Program-made: the position numbers and the translations under genes
Source of the DNA: Galdieria partita
Lineage: Eukaryota > Rhodophyta > Bangiophyceae > Galdieriales > Galdieriaceae
Assembly: GCA_025991245.1 (NCBI GenBank)
Contig: BQMJ01000058.1
Location: forward strand, 1-64,000
Direction: 5' to 3'
DNA: 64,000 bases
Shown here: positions 48,778 through 58,845 of the stretch, piece after piece
Layout of the letters: each line of letters opens with the position of its first letter
How positions within the stretch are numbered: the stretch's first letter is position 1
The notes under the pieces: model-generated
The model's database searches: none
Told to the model about the DNA's origin: nothing
Seen by the model: only the letters and a program-made list of their open reading frames with translations

Positions 48778-49805
48778 ATGATGGGTTCCCTGTCAAGATG
48801 GTTATGGTGGTGTTGCTTGTTTCAGTTTGGTTGTTGTGTTATTGCTACGGAAACTGAATTTGTTCTACAAAGAGTTGAAATATCGCATACTCATGATAAA
48901 CAAACTTTATTTCATAAACAAGTTGTCACTTCAGATTCGTTACCAGTAAAGTTACCTTTTTCACTAGAAGATGATCATCAACTTGCTATTTTGGTTGAAT
49001 TGAATACCGGTTCTTCAGTTGGTATAGAAGACTTGGAACAAGTTTGGATCAGTTTTGTGGAAAAGTCGACAAAACGTGAATATTTGTTCCTACCTTGTAA
49101 ACGAAGTAAAGGATCTCTTTTATTTGAAGTGGTAAGCCTATCGAAGCTTTTATTGTAGAGTACTTGAAAAGTTTGTTTTAGAAGTTGGATGCTTCAGTTA
49201 TTGAAAGCTTTGAAGGTCGACAAGGAGACTTTTTGGTAAAGTTGGTGGTTGGTGATCATCGAGTGTCAAGAGCTATTCATCAACTTCTCATCGATTCCAT
49301 CACTTTGAGTTATCGAGCAAAGAATACTCCACGTCCAAAAGGCATATTTGATTTTGATATAAGTTGGAAGTTTTATCCACAAGAGGAGATTGAACACTTA
49401 TTTCAGCCACCGACGAAACGAGCTCCCATATTTTTATCGTTTTTATTTACGGGTCTCGTCATATTACCCTTTTTAGTTTATCTCTTTTGGGTATGTTGAG
49501 TGCCTACTTAAGGAGAACGGAAAGAACTAACTGCTAATTGTTGTTAGATATTGACAACATGTAATATTTTTCCATTACAGATGCCTACAGATCCATTATC
49601 CATTGTATGGTTTGTTGTATTTCATATGAGTCTTGCAAGTTTCGTGTATTGTTTGGTCAAGTTTTGGTTGAGTTGGAATATTCTAAAAACTTGGAAGGTG
49701 ATGTTGGCTATCTTTCCAGTGACATGGATAAGTGGAGTGAAATGGATGCAGTTGTTGAGTCAACATGGTGCCTCACAAGATGCACAACTTTCCAAGAAAG
49801 CATAG
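48778..49805 (+). CDS. SWP1: Oligosaccharyltransferase subunit SWP1/ribophorin II
   Basis: An ER-membrane subunit of the complex that N-glycosylates nascent proteins. Three exons (48778-49131, 49182-49490, 49548-49805; introns 50 and 57 bp) encode 306 aa, near yeast Swp1 (286) and much shorter than human ribophorin II. It starts with a signal peptide (MMGSLSRWLWWCCLFQFGCC) cleaved before TETEF. The lumenal part has beta-rich segments. The C-terminal region has the family hallmark of a Pro-containing stretch followed by membrane helices: QPPTKRAPIFLSFLFTGLV, then PLSIVWFVVFHMSLASFVYC and a final helix. Intron 2 has a second possible acceptor 33 bp downstream, also in frame; homology favours the first. 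An upstream ATG at 48727 is also in frame. Confidence 0.8.
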
Positions 49806-49908
49806 TTGAATCATCAATAAATATCAACTTCCATAGAGTCAAGTAACTGCCCATTGATTGAGTGAGTGGTGAGCATTTTGTATTGCGGAGGTTGTAAGTA
49901 TCTTTGTG

Positions 49909-51668
49909 ATGGGATATACAATCAAAGTCAAAACCTTTAATAAACAACAGTTTGATGTACCAGTAGGAGAGTCTACCAATATTTACACCGTTCACTCTTT
50001 GCAAGAAAAGATTGCAGTAAGTATGGGTCTTACAACCAGAAGTTGTTCTGGTTTGGAGAGACTAAAATACTTTTCTATTAGGAAGTGTCAGGTATTGTAG
50101 CAGATAGACAAACTTTGTTATATAAAGGTCAAGTGTTGGATCCTGATGCTCCTTTAGCCAATTATAACGTGTCTGATGGAGTAACTATCAACGTGGTGAG
50201 AAGAGTAGGAGCCAAGCCAAGTGGAAATAATTCCAAAAATCACTCGGACGTCTCATCTTCTTCGGAAACCGTTTCAGAAGAGAAAAGGCGAACGGATGCT
50301 TCTTCCAGTTCGGCTAGTGTTGGACTGGGCACTATAACTGAAGATACTTTGAGTTCTTATATGAAGAATTTAGGACTATCAAGTAGCTTTCCTAATACAG
50401 ATAATCAAAGTCAATTGAATCAATTGGTTCAGTCTTTGATGGGTGGAGCCCAGAGTGGAAGTGGAGATATGGGTTCGATGAGTGATATGCTTTCAACTAT
50501 TTGGCAAACACCAGCTATGCAAGAATACTTGAATGATCCCGACAAATTGGAAGCTAGTCGACAAGCTGTGAAGAACAATCCTTTTCTACAGCCGTGGATA
50601 CAAGCTGATCCAGAGTTTTCCAAAGTATTGAATGATCCCGAGCGTTGGAAAGAAAGTATGGAAGCTGCAAAAATGATATTTTCCAAGACAAGTGGTGGTG
50701 GTTTGGGAGTATCAAGTTCGGATAATAGCAAGCCTTTCATGGGAGGAGGAGGAGGAGGAGCTTCAACATCTAGTTCAGGAATATCGACAAGTGGAACTAT
50801 TCCAAGTGCAGCAGAAGCTTCTTTATTTGTTGGAGAAGCAGCACGTAAGAAATTGGAAGCAGCTCAAGAACGAGTGAAAAGACTTCCTGTTGACTTGAAG
50901 TTGCTTGCTCAATCCTATGGACATGCCTTGGGTCAATCACTTATCAATTCAGGTTTAGGCTTGGACTATGAACAAGTAGTACAAGGTATCAAAATGGCAT
51001 GTACTGGAAAAGACTTTCCGATGTCTTTATCAGAATATGAACGACAAATGAGTCTTTTACAGTCGGTACGTTGTTTGAAGGAAACGTAACTTATATATGA
51101 AAATATTGATGTTGGATGAAAATAGGTTGCTCAGGATTTTGTTTCCCAAGTCAATTTGAAGGAAGCTAATCAGTTTTTTGAAGAAATTGCCAATGACAAC
51201 GATATTCATGTGATTGAGTCTGGAAAGATTGTTTGGGAGTCTGGAGAAACTACTCCTGATATTCAGGCACCTGTAGCACATAAGGATTCCAACGTGATGA
51301 TTATTCTTCAAGGTCGATTATTAGATGGTCGTGTATTCTTTTCTTGTCCACCTGCAGATGAAAGTGGCGAAGTAGTTCATCCGTTGACGTTATCTTTAAC
51401 TAGTGCACCTTATGCTTTGAGAAAAGGTATTGAAGGTATGAGAGAAGGAGAAGATCGAACACTTTATGTTCATCCCGACGCCTCAAATGGAATGAGCGAA
51501 TTATTTGGTGATGTATTACCTCCTAATGCTTTGCTTATCTTTGATGTGGAATTGGTGAGTGCTGATATATCGGAAATGGAAGAGCCTGGGAACCTTGTGA
51601 GTTATCCAAGTGGTTTTGGTGCTACCAGTAGTAGTGGTTTAGATTGGGGAGATGAAGACTTGGATTAA
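49909..51668 (+). CDS. Ubiquilin-like UBL-STI1 protein fused to an FKBP domain
   Basis: Three exons (49909-50016, 50082-51065, 51126-51668; introns 65 and 60 bp) encode 544 aa. Residues 1-80 are a ubiquitin-like domain (YTIKVKTFNKQQFDVPV, RQTLLYKGQVLDPDAPLANY). Residues about 115-235 resemble the ubiquilin/DSK2 STI1 region (QLVQSLMGG, TPAMQEYLNDPDKLEASRQA, NNPFLQPWI). After a Gly/Ser linker comes a Mip-type FKBP_N dimerisation region (LAQSYGHALGQSLI, LDYEQVVQGIKMA), then an FKBP domain (GRLLDGRVFFSC, GIEGMREGEDRTLYVHPD, LPPNALLIFDVELV). UBL, STI1 and FKBP_N are encoded by the same large exon, so the fusion does not depend on a predicted splice. The catalytic Asp after VF is replaced by Phe and the pocket Trp is missing, so isomerase activity is doubtful. 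The usual C-terminal UBA is absent. Confidence 0.85.
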
Positions 51669-51799
51669 TAAACACAAGTAGATACACTTGTTTTCTTAAA
51701 ATCGGATAATGGAAGAAGGAATGGAATTGTGCAAAAAGGATTTCCAGAAAGAAATGGCCAGAAGAACACGTCGAAAAGAACAAAATACTTGTTGAGGTT

Positions 51800-52902
51800 A
51801 TGGGAGATAAAGTAGAGGATAATAACTTGTCCAATGCAACTTTGATAGAAAAACCCAGAGTTGTTATATTCGGTGCTGGAGGTGTGGGCGGTTATTTGGC
51901 GGCAAGATTGGCAGAGAGTGGACACAGCTATGTCCACGTCATCGCAAGAGGTCCTCATTTGAAAGCAATTCAAGAGAATGACAATCGTATCATTTTGAAG
52001 AGTATTGATGGTGACTGCAGTCCACAATTGGATAGTATTGGGGATACCGTAGAAAGTGTACTGAAGACTGCCACAACTCCAGTAGACGCAGTGATATTTA
52101 CTTGCAAAATGGATCAATTAGCAGCAGCAGCTGAGGCAGTGTTACCTTTATTTAGTGAAAAGACTATTGCTCTTCCCACACAGAATGGAGTGGAAGCACC
52201 AGAAGTGTTGGCCAAAGTGGTTGGTGCACAACGAGTGGTGGGAGGTTATGTTCAAGTCTTGGCTTATATATCGACGCCTGGAGTTATTTTGCACGAAGGT
52301 TGGTTGATAGTTTAAGAATATTCCTTCCTATATATTTATGTCTATTAGATATAAGTCCAACCATTTATGGAACGGGTGTGTTGACTGATTCTGCTCCTTT
52401 TGTTTCAGAGCAGTTGAAGAAATTAGAATGTGCGTTTGTGGGTGCCAAAGAGACTCGATTGATTATACATCAGGACGTTTTACAGAATATGTATAGAAAG
52501 CTGACAGTAATGGCAGCCTATTCAGGTGTTTGTTCAGCTGCACGTTGTAATTTGGGTCAGTTGAGAAGTATACCGGAAACTTTGGCGTTGGTAGAGAATT
52601 GTATGAATGAAGTAGTAGATGTTGCTAAAGCTCGAGGAATTATGATTGGCAGAGAGGTTGTTCGTTCATCTATTGACTATTTAGTACATCATGTGAAGGA
52701 CAGTGCAACACCGAGTATGTTTCGTGATATTGCTAGTGGGAAACCTTCTGAATTGGAATGGCAAGTGGGTGCAGTTGTGAGACAAGGCCATAAATATGGA
52801 GTAAGCACTCCTTATTTAAGTGCCATTTATGCCATCTTATTGCCTACAGAAATCGCCAATCGTAAGAAATATGAACAGCGCAAAGAACATATGAACGAAT
52901 AA
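51800..52902 (+). CDS. Ketopantoate reductase (2-dehydropantoate 2-reductase)
   Basis: Reduces 2-dehydropantoate to pantoate with NADPH, in pantothenate/CoA synthesis. Two exons (51800-52298 and 52349-52902, intron 50 bp, donor GTTGGTTGAT) encode 350 aa. The NADPH motif is FGAGGVGGYLAARLAESG, and the catalytic Lys region is FTCKMDQLAAA. QNGVEAPEVLAKVVG and the C-terminal helical domain (MYRKLTVMAAYSGVCSAARC, SMFRDIASGKPSELEWQVGA, GVSTPYLSAIYAILL) match ApbA/PanE, including the essential Ser/Glu region SELEWQ. The first 18 residues give no clear targeting signal. The gene converges on the rhomboid gene with 9 bp between stop codons. Confidence 0.9.
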
Positions 52903-52911
52903 AATAGTTTA

Positions 52912-53811
52912 TTATATTCGAATAAATCTATTTCTTTGAATGGTCCAATTCATCGTGATGAGTGTTATGCATAGGATTCCTAATAGCCATATCCAACTCC
53001 ATGACCATTGAAACAAGTCATCGTGTTTATCCAACGAGATAAGAAAACTTGATATTATCATTCACGTTGTATCTAAACTCACACAAATGACTTACCCTAT
53101 GAAAATGCCACTACAATGACCTCATCATATGATCAAACAGAGAGTTGTGCACAAAAGTCTACTCTTACCAACAAAACTTGCTTCAGGAACTAATAAAGTT
53201 ACAACTCCTAAAGAAATAAAAGGTATCCAAATAGGTGCAATCAAAATGTCACCCAACAACACTATACTTGTAACGTGTTGACTAGCAATAGCAAATAGAC
53301 CAAACAATACTGCAGAGTAACCAACGAGATATACTTGTCGAACTTGTTCAGTGTGAAACCCAACCCATAACTGCAACAAGTTGATAAATAAAGTAACACA
53401 AGTTGATAAGAAAGCAATCAGAATATTCCATATCAAATATACCGAACAAGTAAAACGTTGCTCCATCCAACGCAAATTCCTTATCCGAAATATATCAACT
53501 CTAACATATACCACTGAGCTTACCATAAACTATACATATTCAGGACTAAGTGCATCCACGAAATATGTGAAAGAGTAGATGAAATCCAACGCCAAGTCTC
53601 TTTGTCAACCAACACGCGATCGTAGTTACAACCAACGTCATAATAGGACCAACCTTTATGAGTAATCAACAACCTTATAAAGATGTGAGTGTTACTTTAT
53701 TTCAAGAAATAGTGACTCTTATCACCAAACAACAACACATATAACAATGACTAGACAAGTTACAGGAAAAGTATAAAAGCAATCCAACCATTGCCAAATA
53801 AAACTTATCAT
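52912..53811 (-). CDS. Rhomboid intramembrane protease, RHBDD1-like
   Basis: A serine protease that cuts membrane helices, probably in ER or Golgi. Five exons (53811-53726, 53673-53524, 53479-53169, 53120-53096, 53047-52912) join in phase to 235 aa with six predicted membrane segments. Family marks are DKETWRWISSTLSHISWMHL with the HxxxH region and the NMYSLW segment. The nucleophile is GYSAVLFGLF, and the catalytic His is in SFVGHCSGIFIG. Exon 4 is a 25-nt micro-exon that supplies GHCSGIFIG, and without it the protein would lack the active-site His. GYSA replaces the usual GxSG. The N-terminus is short and the C-terminus has no UBA or zinc finger. The model relies on splice inference at exon 4. 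Confidence 0.75.
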
Positions 53812-53903
53812 GAAAAAATATATTTTGTCAAACTGTTTATTTTCATATGATAAGAATATTGGACAAGAGCAGTTGTTGAGGAAACTTCCATCGAACAATA
53901 CTC

Positions 53904-54331
53904 TTATTCCAACTGATTCAACCAGTCTTGAACTGGATCCCCTGTAGAGACGGGAACTTGTCCTAGAAAAACACGCATATCCATTGTGTCATATGTGAAC
54001 GAGGCCAACACCCACATACCTTTCAACTGCTTTAGTTCACTTTCCAACGCTTCAATTTTGGCATCACGTTCGTGCACTTTAGTAATTAAGATCTTCTCTC
54101 TTTTACGATGGTCAGCAGACTAGAAACGAATACCAACTTAGTTGAATCTTGGACCCTAACGAGACCAAACTCACTGCACTTCCAAAACCCGCTGCTACCC
54201 CAAACACAAAGGAGCCAACTCTTAGAAACTAACGTTATTGTTCCTCCATATTCAATAATTACTGAATGATATAACAAAATACTTACGGTTAATAAGCTCG
54301 AATATTGACCTGTAGCTGCTGTGGCACTCAT
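53904..54331 (-). CDS. Candidate mitochondrial ATP synthase subunit e
   Basis: A small gene split into four exons (54331-54287, 54228-54175, 54119-54020, 53962-53904), which join in phase to 85 aa. It reads MSATAATGQYSSLLT, then a membrane helix FLRVGSFVFGVAAGFGSA with a GxxxG motif. A charged coiled-coil helix follows (HRKREKILITKVHERDAKIE, ALESELKQLK) and a short tail ending VQDWLNQLE. Subunit e has the same size and order (N-terminal GxxxG helix, then coiled coil) and drives F1Fo dimerisation in cristae. The introns, about 55-58 bp with AG acceptors, fit the local pattern. Identity is inferred from layout rather than strong sequence identity. Another small MICOS- or respiratory-type subunit is possible. 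Confidence 0.5.
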
Positions 54332-54523
54332 CTCACACACACACTATAGAAATGGTCAATGAAATTCTATGCAAATGCTCTATGGTTATGAACTCAAGAA
54401 ATGTTTACATTTTATATGAATAACCCTTACAAATAATATTATCAACTCTTTTCATATAATAATACAACAACAGACATATGTGATAACAACCTATTTCCCA
54501 TAATATTACACTCATTATCATAT

Positions 54524-55207
54524 TCACTTGCTTTTCTTCTTCATATTTGTTTCCTTCCCGTTGCTACTCCCATATCTCTTCCTTATCATTTGAATGGTTT
54601 CTGGACGAAGAGTAACTCCTTCAATATAGCAAAGTAGAAAATCATATACCATAGACTTGATCTAATCATATAAAAAAAGCTTAGACATACCATTGTATAG
54701 GACTATCTAGCATACCTTGGACAATAACAACCACTCTTGACAATTTGTAAAAAGCGATAATGGTTCTTGCCTCTCACTATCTCCACGATTGTCCTTTGAC
54801 TGATTCCCTGTTCCATCGACTGTTTGAAGAACTAGGTTCATTGTCGTTTGGGAAACCGGTGTCTTCTGTTCTAGTTGTTCACTCCAGTCGCTGTACCCTT
54901 TCGTAGTCCTCTGTGGACATATATTACCTCTTTGCTGAGTTTCCATGAACTGAGTTTCTTTCTCTTCCTTCTTTGACAGTTGTTCTTGTGATAAAGGACT
55001 AGTACAGTTTTCCAACGTGAACTCCAACTTTGGAGACTCCTTCAACTTGGTTTCTTCTGAAATAGTATACAAGGACCCTGACCTCTGTTCTAGTTCTTTA
55101 TAAGATTCATATCTTCTTCTCTGTATTTTTCTATCAGTCTTTTTCCTATTTCCATTATACAAGGATGAATATCTCACAACTCCAAATGGTGAGACTGCAT
55201 CTAACAT
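54524..55207 (-). CDS. Unrecognised 209-aa basic/polar protein
   Basis: Two exons (55207-54716 and 54661-54524, intron 54 bp) give 209 aa from the first in-frame ATG (MLDAVSPFGVVRYS). The N-terminal 40 residues are basic (RKKTDRKIQRRRYESYKE). The middle is Gln/Glu/Ser/Thr-rich and probably disordered. The C-terminal 60 residues look folded (QEWLLLSKIKSMVYDFLLCY, IEGVTLRPETIQMIRKRYG) and end in a Lys-rich tail. I recognise no family. An alternative open frame upstream on the same strand, and one on the opposite strand (55165-55368), leave the 5' end uncertain. The conserved-looking second exon makes a real gene likely. It sits between the subunit e candidate and RMD1/DUF155 on the same strand. 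Confidence 0.5.
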
Positions 55208-55424
55208 TCGATGCCACCACAAGAGAAGAAATCAATTCGTCCACAGAAGAAGAACAAAAGCCGAATTTGTCAAAATCTTTTGTGAGATTGACAAAGGGAC
55301 ACTTTAACGCACCCTCAGTCAATCGCTTGTCCAAACTGGAGAGACACTTCAGGATGGATCCAAGATGATCATATCAACAGGATAACACAAGCAAATAGCT
55401 ATATATACAATGGGCAATCTTTAT

Positions 55425-56941
55425 TCATATCGTGGTTACTCCTATAAACATACCAAAAACTTGCAAAACTACTTCAATTACAATAAGCCAAATAATTATC
55501 CATTCCAGTCTTTGGTCAGTACGAACATGCAACTCTGTTCGAAATAAATCATACCTAAATACATGAGTTCCATTTCTATATCTCATTATCTTCAACTTAC
55601 ATAGAATTGATAGTTTCTAAACGAGTATTCAGTACATTGACACGAGGTTTGATATCTAAATATCTAGCCATCTTCCCATACAAAGGTTCAACATCTTCAT
55701 TATCCCAAAACCAATCTATTCGGTTGATGAAGAAAGTAATCAGTCATATTACATTTTGATATACCTGGAATATCCAAAACATCGGACTGCAAATGAATAT
55801 ATGCCTTGTACATATAAAGTTCGCCACTAAGCTTTAACAATTCGCGTTGACTAATATTCAGTTTGCCTTGATTCGCCATTTGTGCTGGTAATGCCTATAT
55901 ACACAACAATGAAATAGTTCCATCTCTATTTCGAGACAATAAAGTACCTGTGTCCGATCAATCACGTTATCAATAGCAGTCTCAAAAGCTCCCAATTTAG
56001 TCGACTGTGCTGCTCCATGTGACAAGGCAAGTTTTACACGAACCAAAGTCTCATCGGAAAGAGACGAAGAAAGGCAAACTTGATCTTCTAAAATCTTCGC
56101 AAGATCTTCTTCCTGATACATTCCGAATAGGAAATACTACTCTCCATAAAACCTTTGGACACTTACTGAAAAATGATCATAACTATAAACTAGAAATTCC
56201 TTCTCAGCTTCTCCTTCGAGACGACCATTTTCGAAATTCTTCAGCCAGTCCAACAATTGCCATTCAGCTCCTTCTGAAAGTCCCCATAACACCACAACTC
56301 CATATGAAAAAAAGAAAACATCGGAACCTCGAGGGTCTTCAATTCCTACCCACCAAACAGCGTCGTCTTCGCCGTCTTGGCCATCCATTCTAGGAAGTCT
56401 ATTCAAAACTTGTCAACGGTTGAAAGGGTAAAAATAACTCAACTAACCTCAAATGAACAACGTCACGAGTACCAAACCTTCGAGCGCCTTCAGGATATTT
56501 GTTCAACAAGTTGCCAAATAAATCACGAAGAGAATAAGTATTACAAGTACAATAAACACTACAGTCATACACAAATATCTTCAGTTTCACAAACGGTTGT
56601 ACACACAAGTAGATCTAACCTGAGTCTTCCCGTCCAAGGCATTTCCAGTCCCGTTTCAACAGGTGCTCGTAAACGTTCGAGTCTTTTCTTTCCACCATAA
56701 GCAGCTCTGCGAGAAGCTATTGTATCCTATACTATTACACTCAGTTGTTTCTAATTTCATATCCATACTTTCGTACGGATATTTGTGGTGCGCCTGTTCT
56801 TCTTCCTTGTGCCAATGTTGCAACTAGAAATATTTGTTAAGCTTCCAAACCATCCGTCCTACAAAAACCAATCTCACTTTTGTTTTTAGGAGGACTCAAG
56901 TTGATAGACAATAAAGGAGATTGTTCTTCTTTCCAACTCAT
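55425..56941 (-). CDS. RMD1/RMND1 family (DUF155) membrane protein
   Basis: Nine exons (56941-56878, 56823-56777, 56726-56661, 56614-56448, 56398-56167, 56112-55948, 55894-55765, 55715-55601, 55554-55425) join in phase to about 371 aa. Introns are mostly 45-55 bp. The DUF155 core is clear: [125 protein letters not shown]. The single C-terminal membrane helix ([17 protein letters not shown]) is typical. Family members are cytosolic Rmd proteins or mitochondrial RMND1 and translation supports; the class cannot be fixed here. The three 5' exons are less certain than the rest. The ATG lies 85 bp from the divergent aldo-keto reductase. Confidence 0.8.
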
Positions 56942-57026
56942 CGTTCAATCTCTACAACAACTCTTCAAGAATGGACTCGTGGACAAGCTGTGCAAAGGAG
57001 TCATTTCGGAGCCGTATTGGATTGGC

Positions 57027-58131
57027 ATGGCTTGTAGTTCATCAGCAAAGCTCTATTCAGGCAGTCAGTATAGTGGTCATAACATACCTATGATAGGTTT
57101 TGGTACCTGGAAAGCTGAACCTGGAGTTGTTGGAGAAGCAGTTGATCGTGCAGTTCAGACCGGTTATCGCCATATTGACTGTGCTGCTGCCTATTGTAAC
57201 GAGAAAGAAATTGGCAGAGTGTTTCAACAAATCTTTTCCAGTGTAAACTGTAAAAGAGAGGATTTATTTGTCACTTCTAAACTATGGAATACTTGTCATA
57301 AAAGGGAGCACGTTCTGGCTGCTTGTAAATAGACTTTGAGCGATTTGGGATTGGAATACTTGGACCTATATCTTATGGTAAGTTATCAATGAACTATTTC
57401 TGTAAATTATTTTTAAAAGATATTGTTTGTGATGATAAGCACTGGCCTATTGCTTTTGAATATACTGGACTTCCTATTACTGGAGATATTGCAATGCCAC
57501 TTGATTCCAACAGAAAGCCTCGACTTGCCAACGTATCTTTGAAAGAGACTTGGCAAGCAATGGAATCTTTAGTACATAATGGATTGGTGAAGAATATTGG
57601 AGTATCCAATTTCCACATTGTGGAGTTGTTGGATTTGATGACTTATTGTGAGGTTCGTATTGTGTTTTGAAGATATCCATTTTCAAGGAGTTGACTCCAT
57701 ACAGATTCAACCTGCAGTTAATCAAATAGAGATGCATATTTACAATCAACAGGAAGACTTGAGAGCCTTTTGTGCCAAACATAATATTCATGTGACTGCA
57801 TATTCACCTTTGGGAAGTGGCAGAGTGGGACCTTTGCAAGATCCTCTTGTTCAGAAGATTGCACAACAACTTGGAAAGACTCCTGCACAAGTTTGTTTGG
57901 CTTGGGCTCGCAACAAAGGTGTTTCTGTGATACCTAAAAGGTAATTAGACTCATTGTACTGATATTCAATCAACTGAATCTTTCAAAAGTGTGACACCCA
58001 AAAGAATTGAGGAAAACTTTGATTGTGGCTTTGCACTAACATCCGACATGATGCAACAAATTGCAAAGTTGGATCGACAACAAGTCGTTTGTGATACCAA
58101 AGAATATTGGAACTTAGCTGTCAACTCTTAA
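57027..58131 (+). pseudogene. Aldo-keto reductase with in-frame TAG codon
   Basis: An NADPH-dependent carbonyl reductase of the AKR superfamily, otherwise intact. Exons run 57027-57377, 57440-about 57664, then to 57941, and from about 58008 to the stop at 58131. Conserved parts are [32 protein letters not shown] with catalytic Asp and Tyr, SKLWNTCH with Lys, DLYLMHWP with His, GLVKNIGVSNF, PAVNQIEMHIY, TAYSPLGSG and VIPKR. A TAG stands at 57330-57332 inside LAACK-stop-TLSDLGLEYL, where relatives have a sense codon and where no intron fits. Both sides keep the same frame and full conservation. Options are a recent nonsense mutation, one allele, a sequencing error, or read-through. The second intron is also ambiguous (36 or 47 bp). 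Confidence 0.75.
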
Positions 58132-58158
58132 AATAGAAATAATCCATTTGTTTGTTTT

Positions 58159-58785
58159 TTATGTTTTCATCACTATGGAAAGAAAGTTTACAATAGTGTC
58201 CTCTTCGTTTACACTAAAGCTTTGTTGAAAATGATACAAGATAGTGTTTATCAGTTGTTGTCTCTTATATCCTTTCTCCAATGGAAGACTGAATTGGATA
58301 CAGTATTTTTCCAATGAAGTATCGGACAATCTTTCCAAACAATCATACGAAAGACATGTATGCCTAGTTGAAGTTGGACTCCAATTATTCTTCTCCCAAA
58401 TGAAACTTTTAGCCAAATCTGAAACAGCTAATGAAATAGAATGATGAGCCTTTGGTTTCTTTTGAATCACTTGTTTCTTAGATTTCTCAGATATCCATCG
58501 TCGATATTGTCTCAGTTGATTGACCAAGTTTTCCCATTTTTCATGACAATAAACCACTTTTAGAGCGTTTCGTTGTATCTTTACTATAGGTTTGGTGCTA
58601 TTCAAGTCTAAAAATACTTTGTGCCAACCACCCAGTGCATGGTGACCCACAACCAAACCAACTTTGCCAATCCAATGGCTCTTTGTTCGGTTATTTCCTA
58701 CAACTTTGACAAGAGTATATGGAGATAAAGTAGCAATATTATTATTTGCTGGCATAATACCTTGAAATATCTTTTCTTGGTCCAT
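58159..58785 (-). CDS. SAP30-like Sin3 histone deacetylase complex subunit
   Basis: A bridging subunit of the Sin3-HDAC corepressor, in the nucleus. It is a single exon of 208 aa from the ATG of MDQEKIFQG. The C-terminal 60 residues match the SAP30 Sin3-binding domain: LSDTSLEKYCIQFSLPLEKG, YKRQQLINTILYHFQQ, FSVNEEDTIVNFLSIV. VNEEDTIVNF closely resembles the VNEKDTLTYF of animal SAP30. The N-terminal half holds an SH3/KOW-like stretch (YTLVKVVGNNRTKSHWIGKV, GLVVGHHALGGWHKVFLDL), which is not part of animal SAP30, whose N-terminus is a zinc finger. It lies 60 bp downstream of UTP21 on the same strand and converges on the aldo-keto reductase with 27 bp between stops. Confidence 0.65.
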   Translation of the reverse strand: MDQEKIFQGIMPANNNIATLSPYTLVKVVGNNRTKSHWIGKVGLVVGHHALGGWHKVFLDLNSTKPIVKIQRNALKVVYCHEKWENLVNQLRQYRRWISEKSKKQVIQKKPKAHHSISLAVSDLAKSFIWEKNNWSPTSTRHTCLSYDCLERLSDTSLEKYCIQFSLPLEKGYKRQQLINTILYHFQQSFSVNEEDTIVNFLSIVMKT

Positions 58786-58845
58786 AGAAAATTTATGAAA
58801 ATCTGTCAAAGAAATCTTATCGGTTGGAATGTGCTCCTTCCAGAA

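Noticed and set aside
52912-53100. Ending the rhomboid gene at a nearby TAG by using the acceptor at about 53112
   Set aside because: That model loses the last membrane helix and the catalytic His, whereas the acceptor at 53121 restores both in phase.
55165-55368. 67-codon plus-strand open frame with an ATG
   Set aside because: It lies antisense to the 5' end of the unknown gene, shows no recognisable features and has no splice continuation. It is kept only as a reason to doubt that 5' end.
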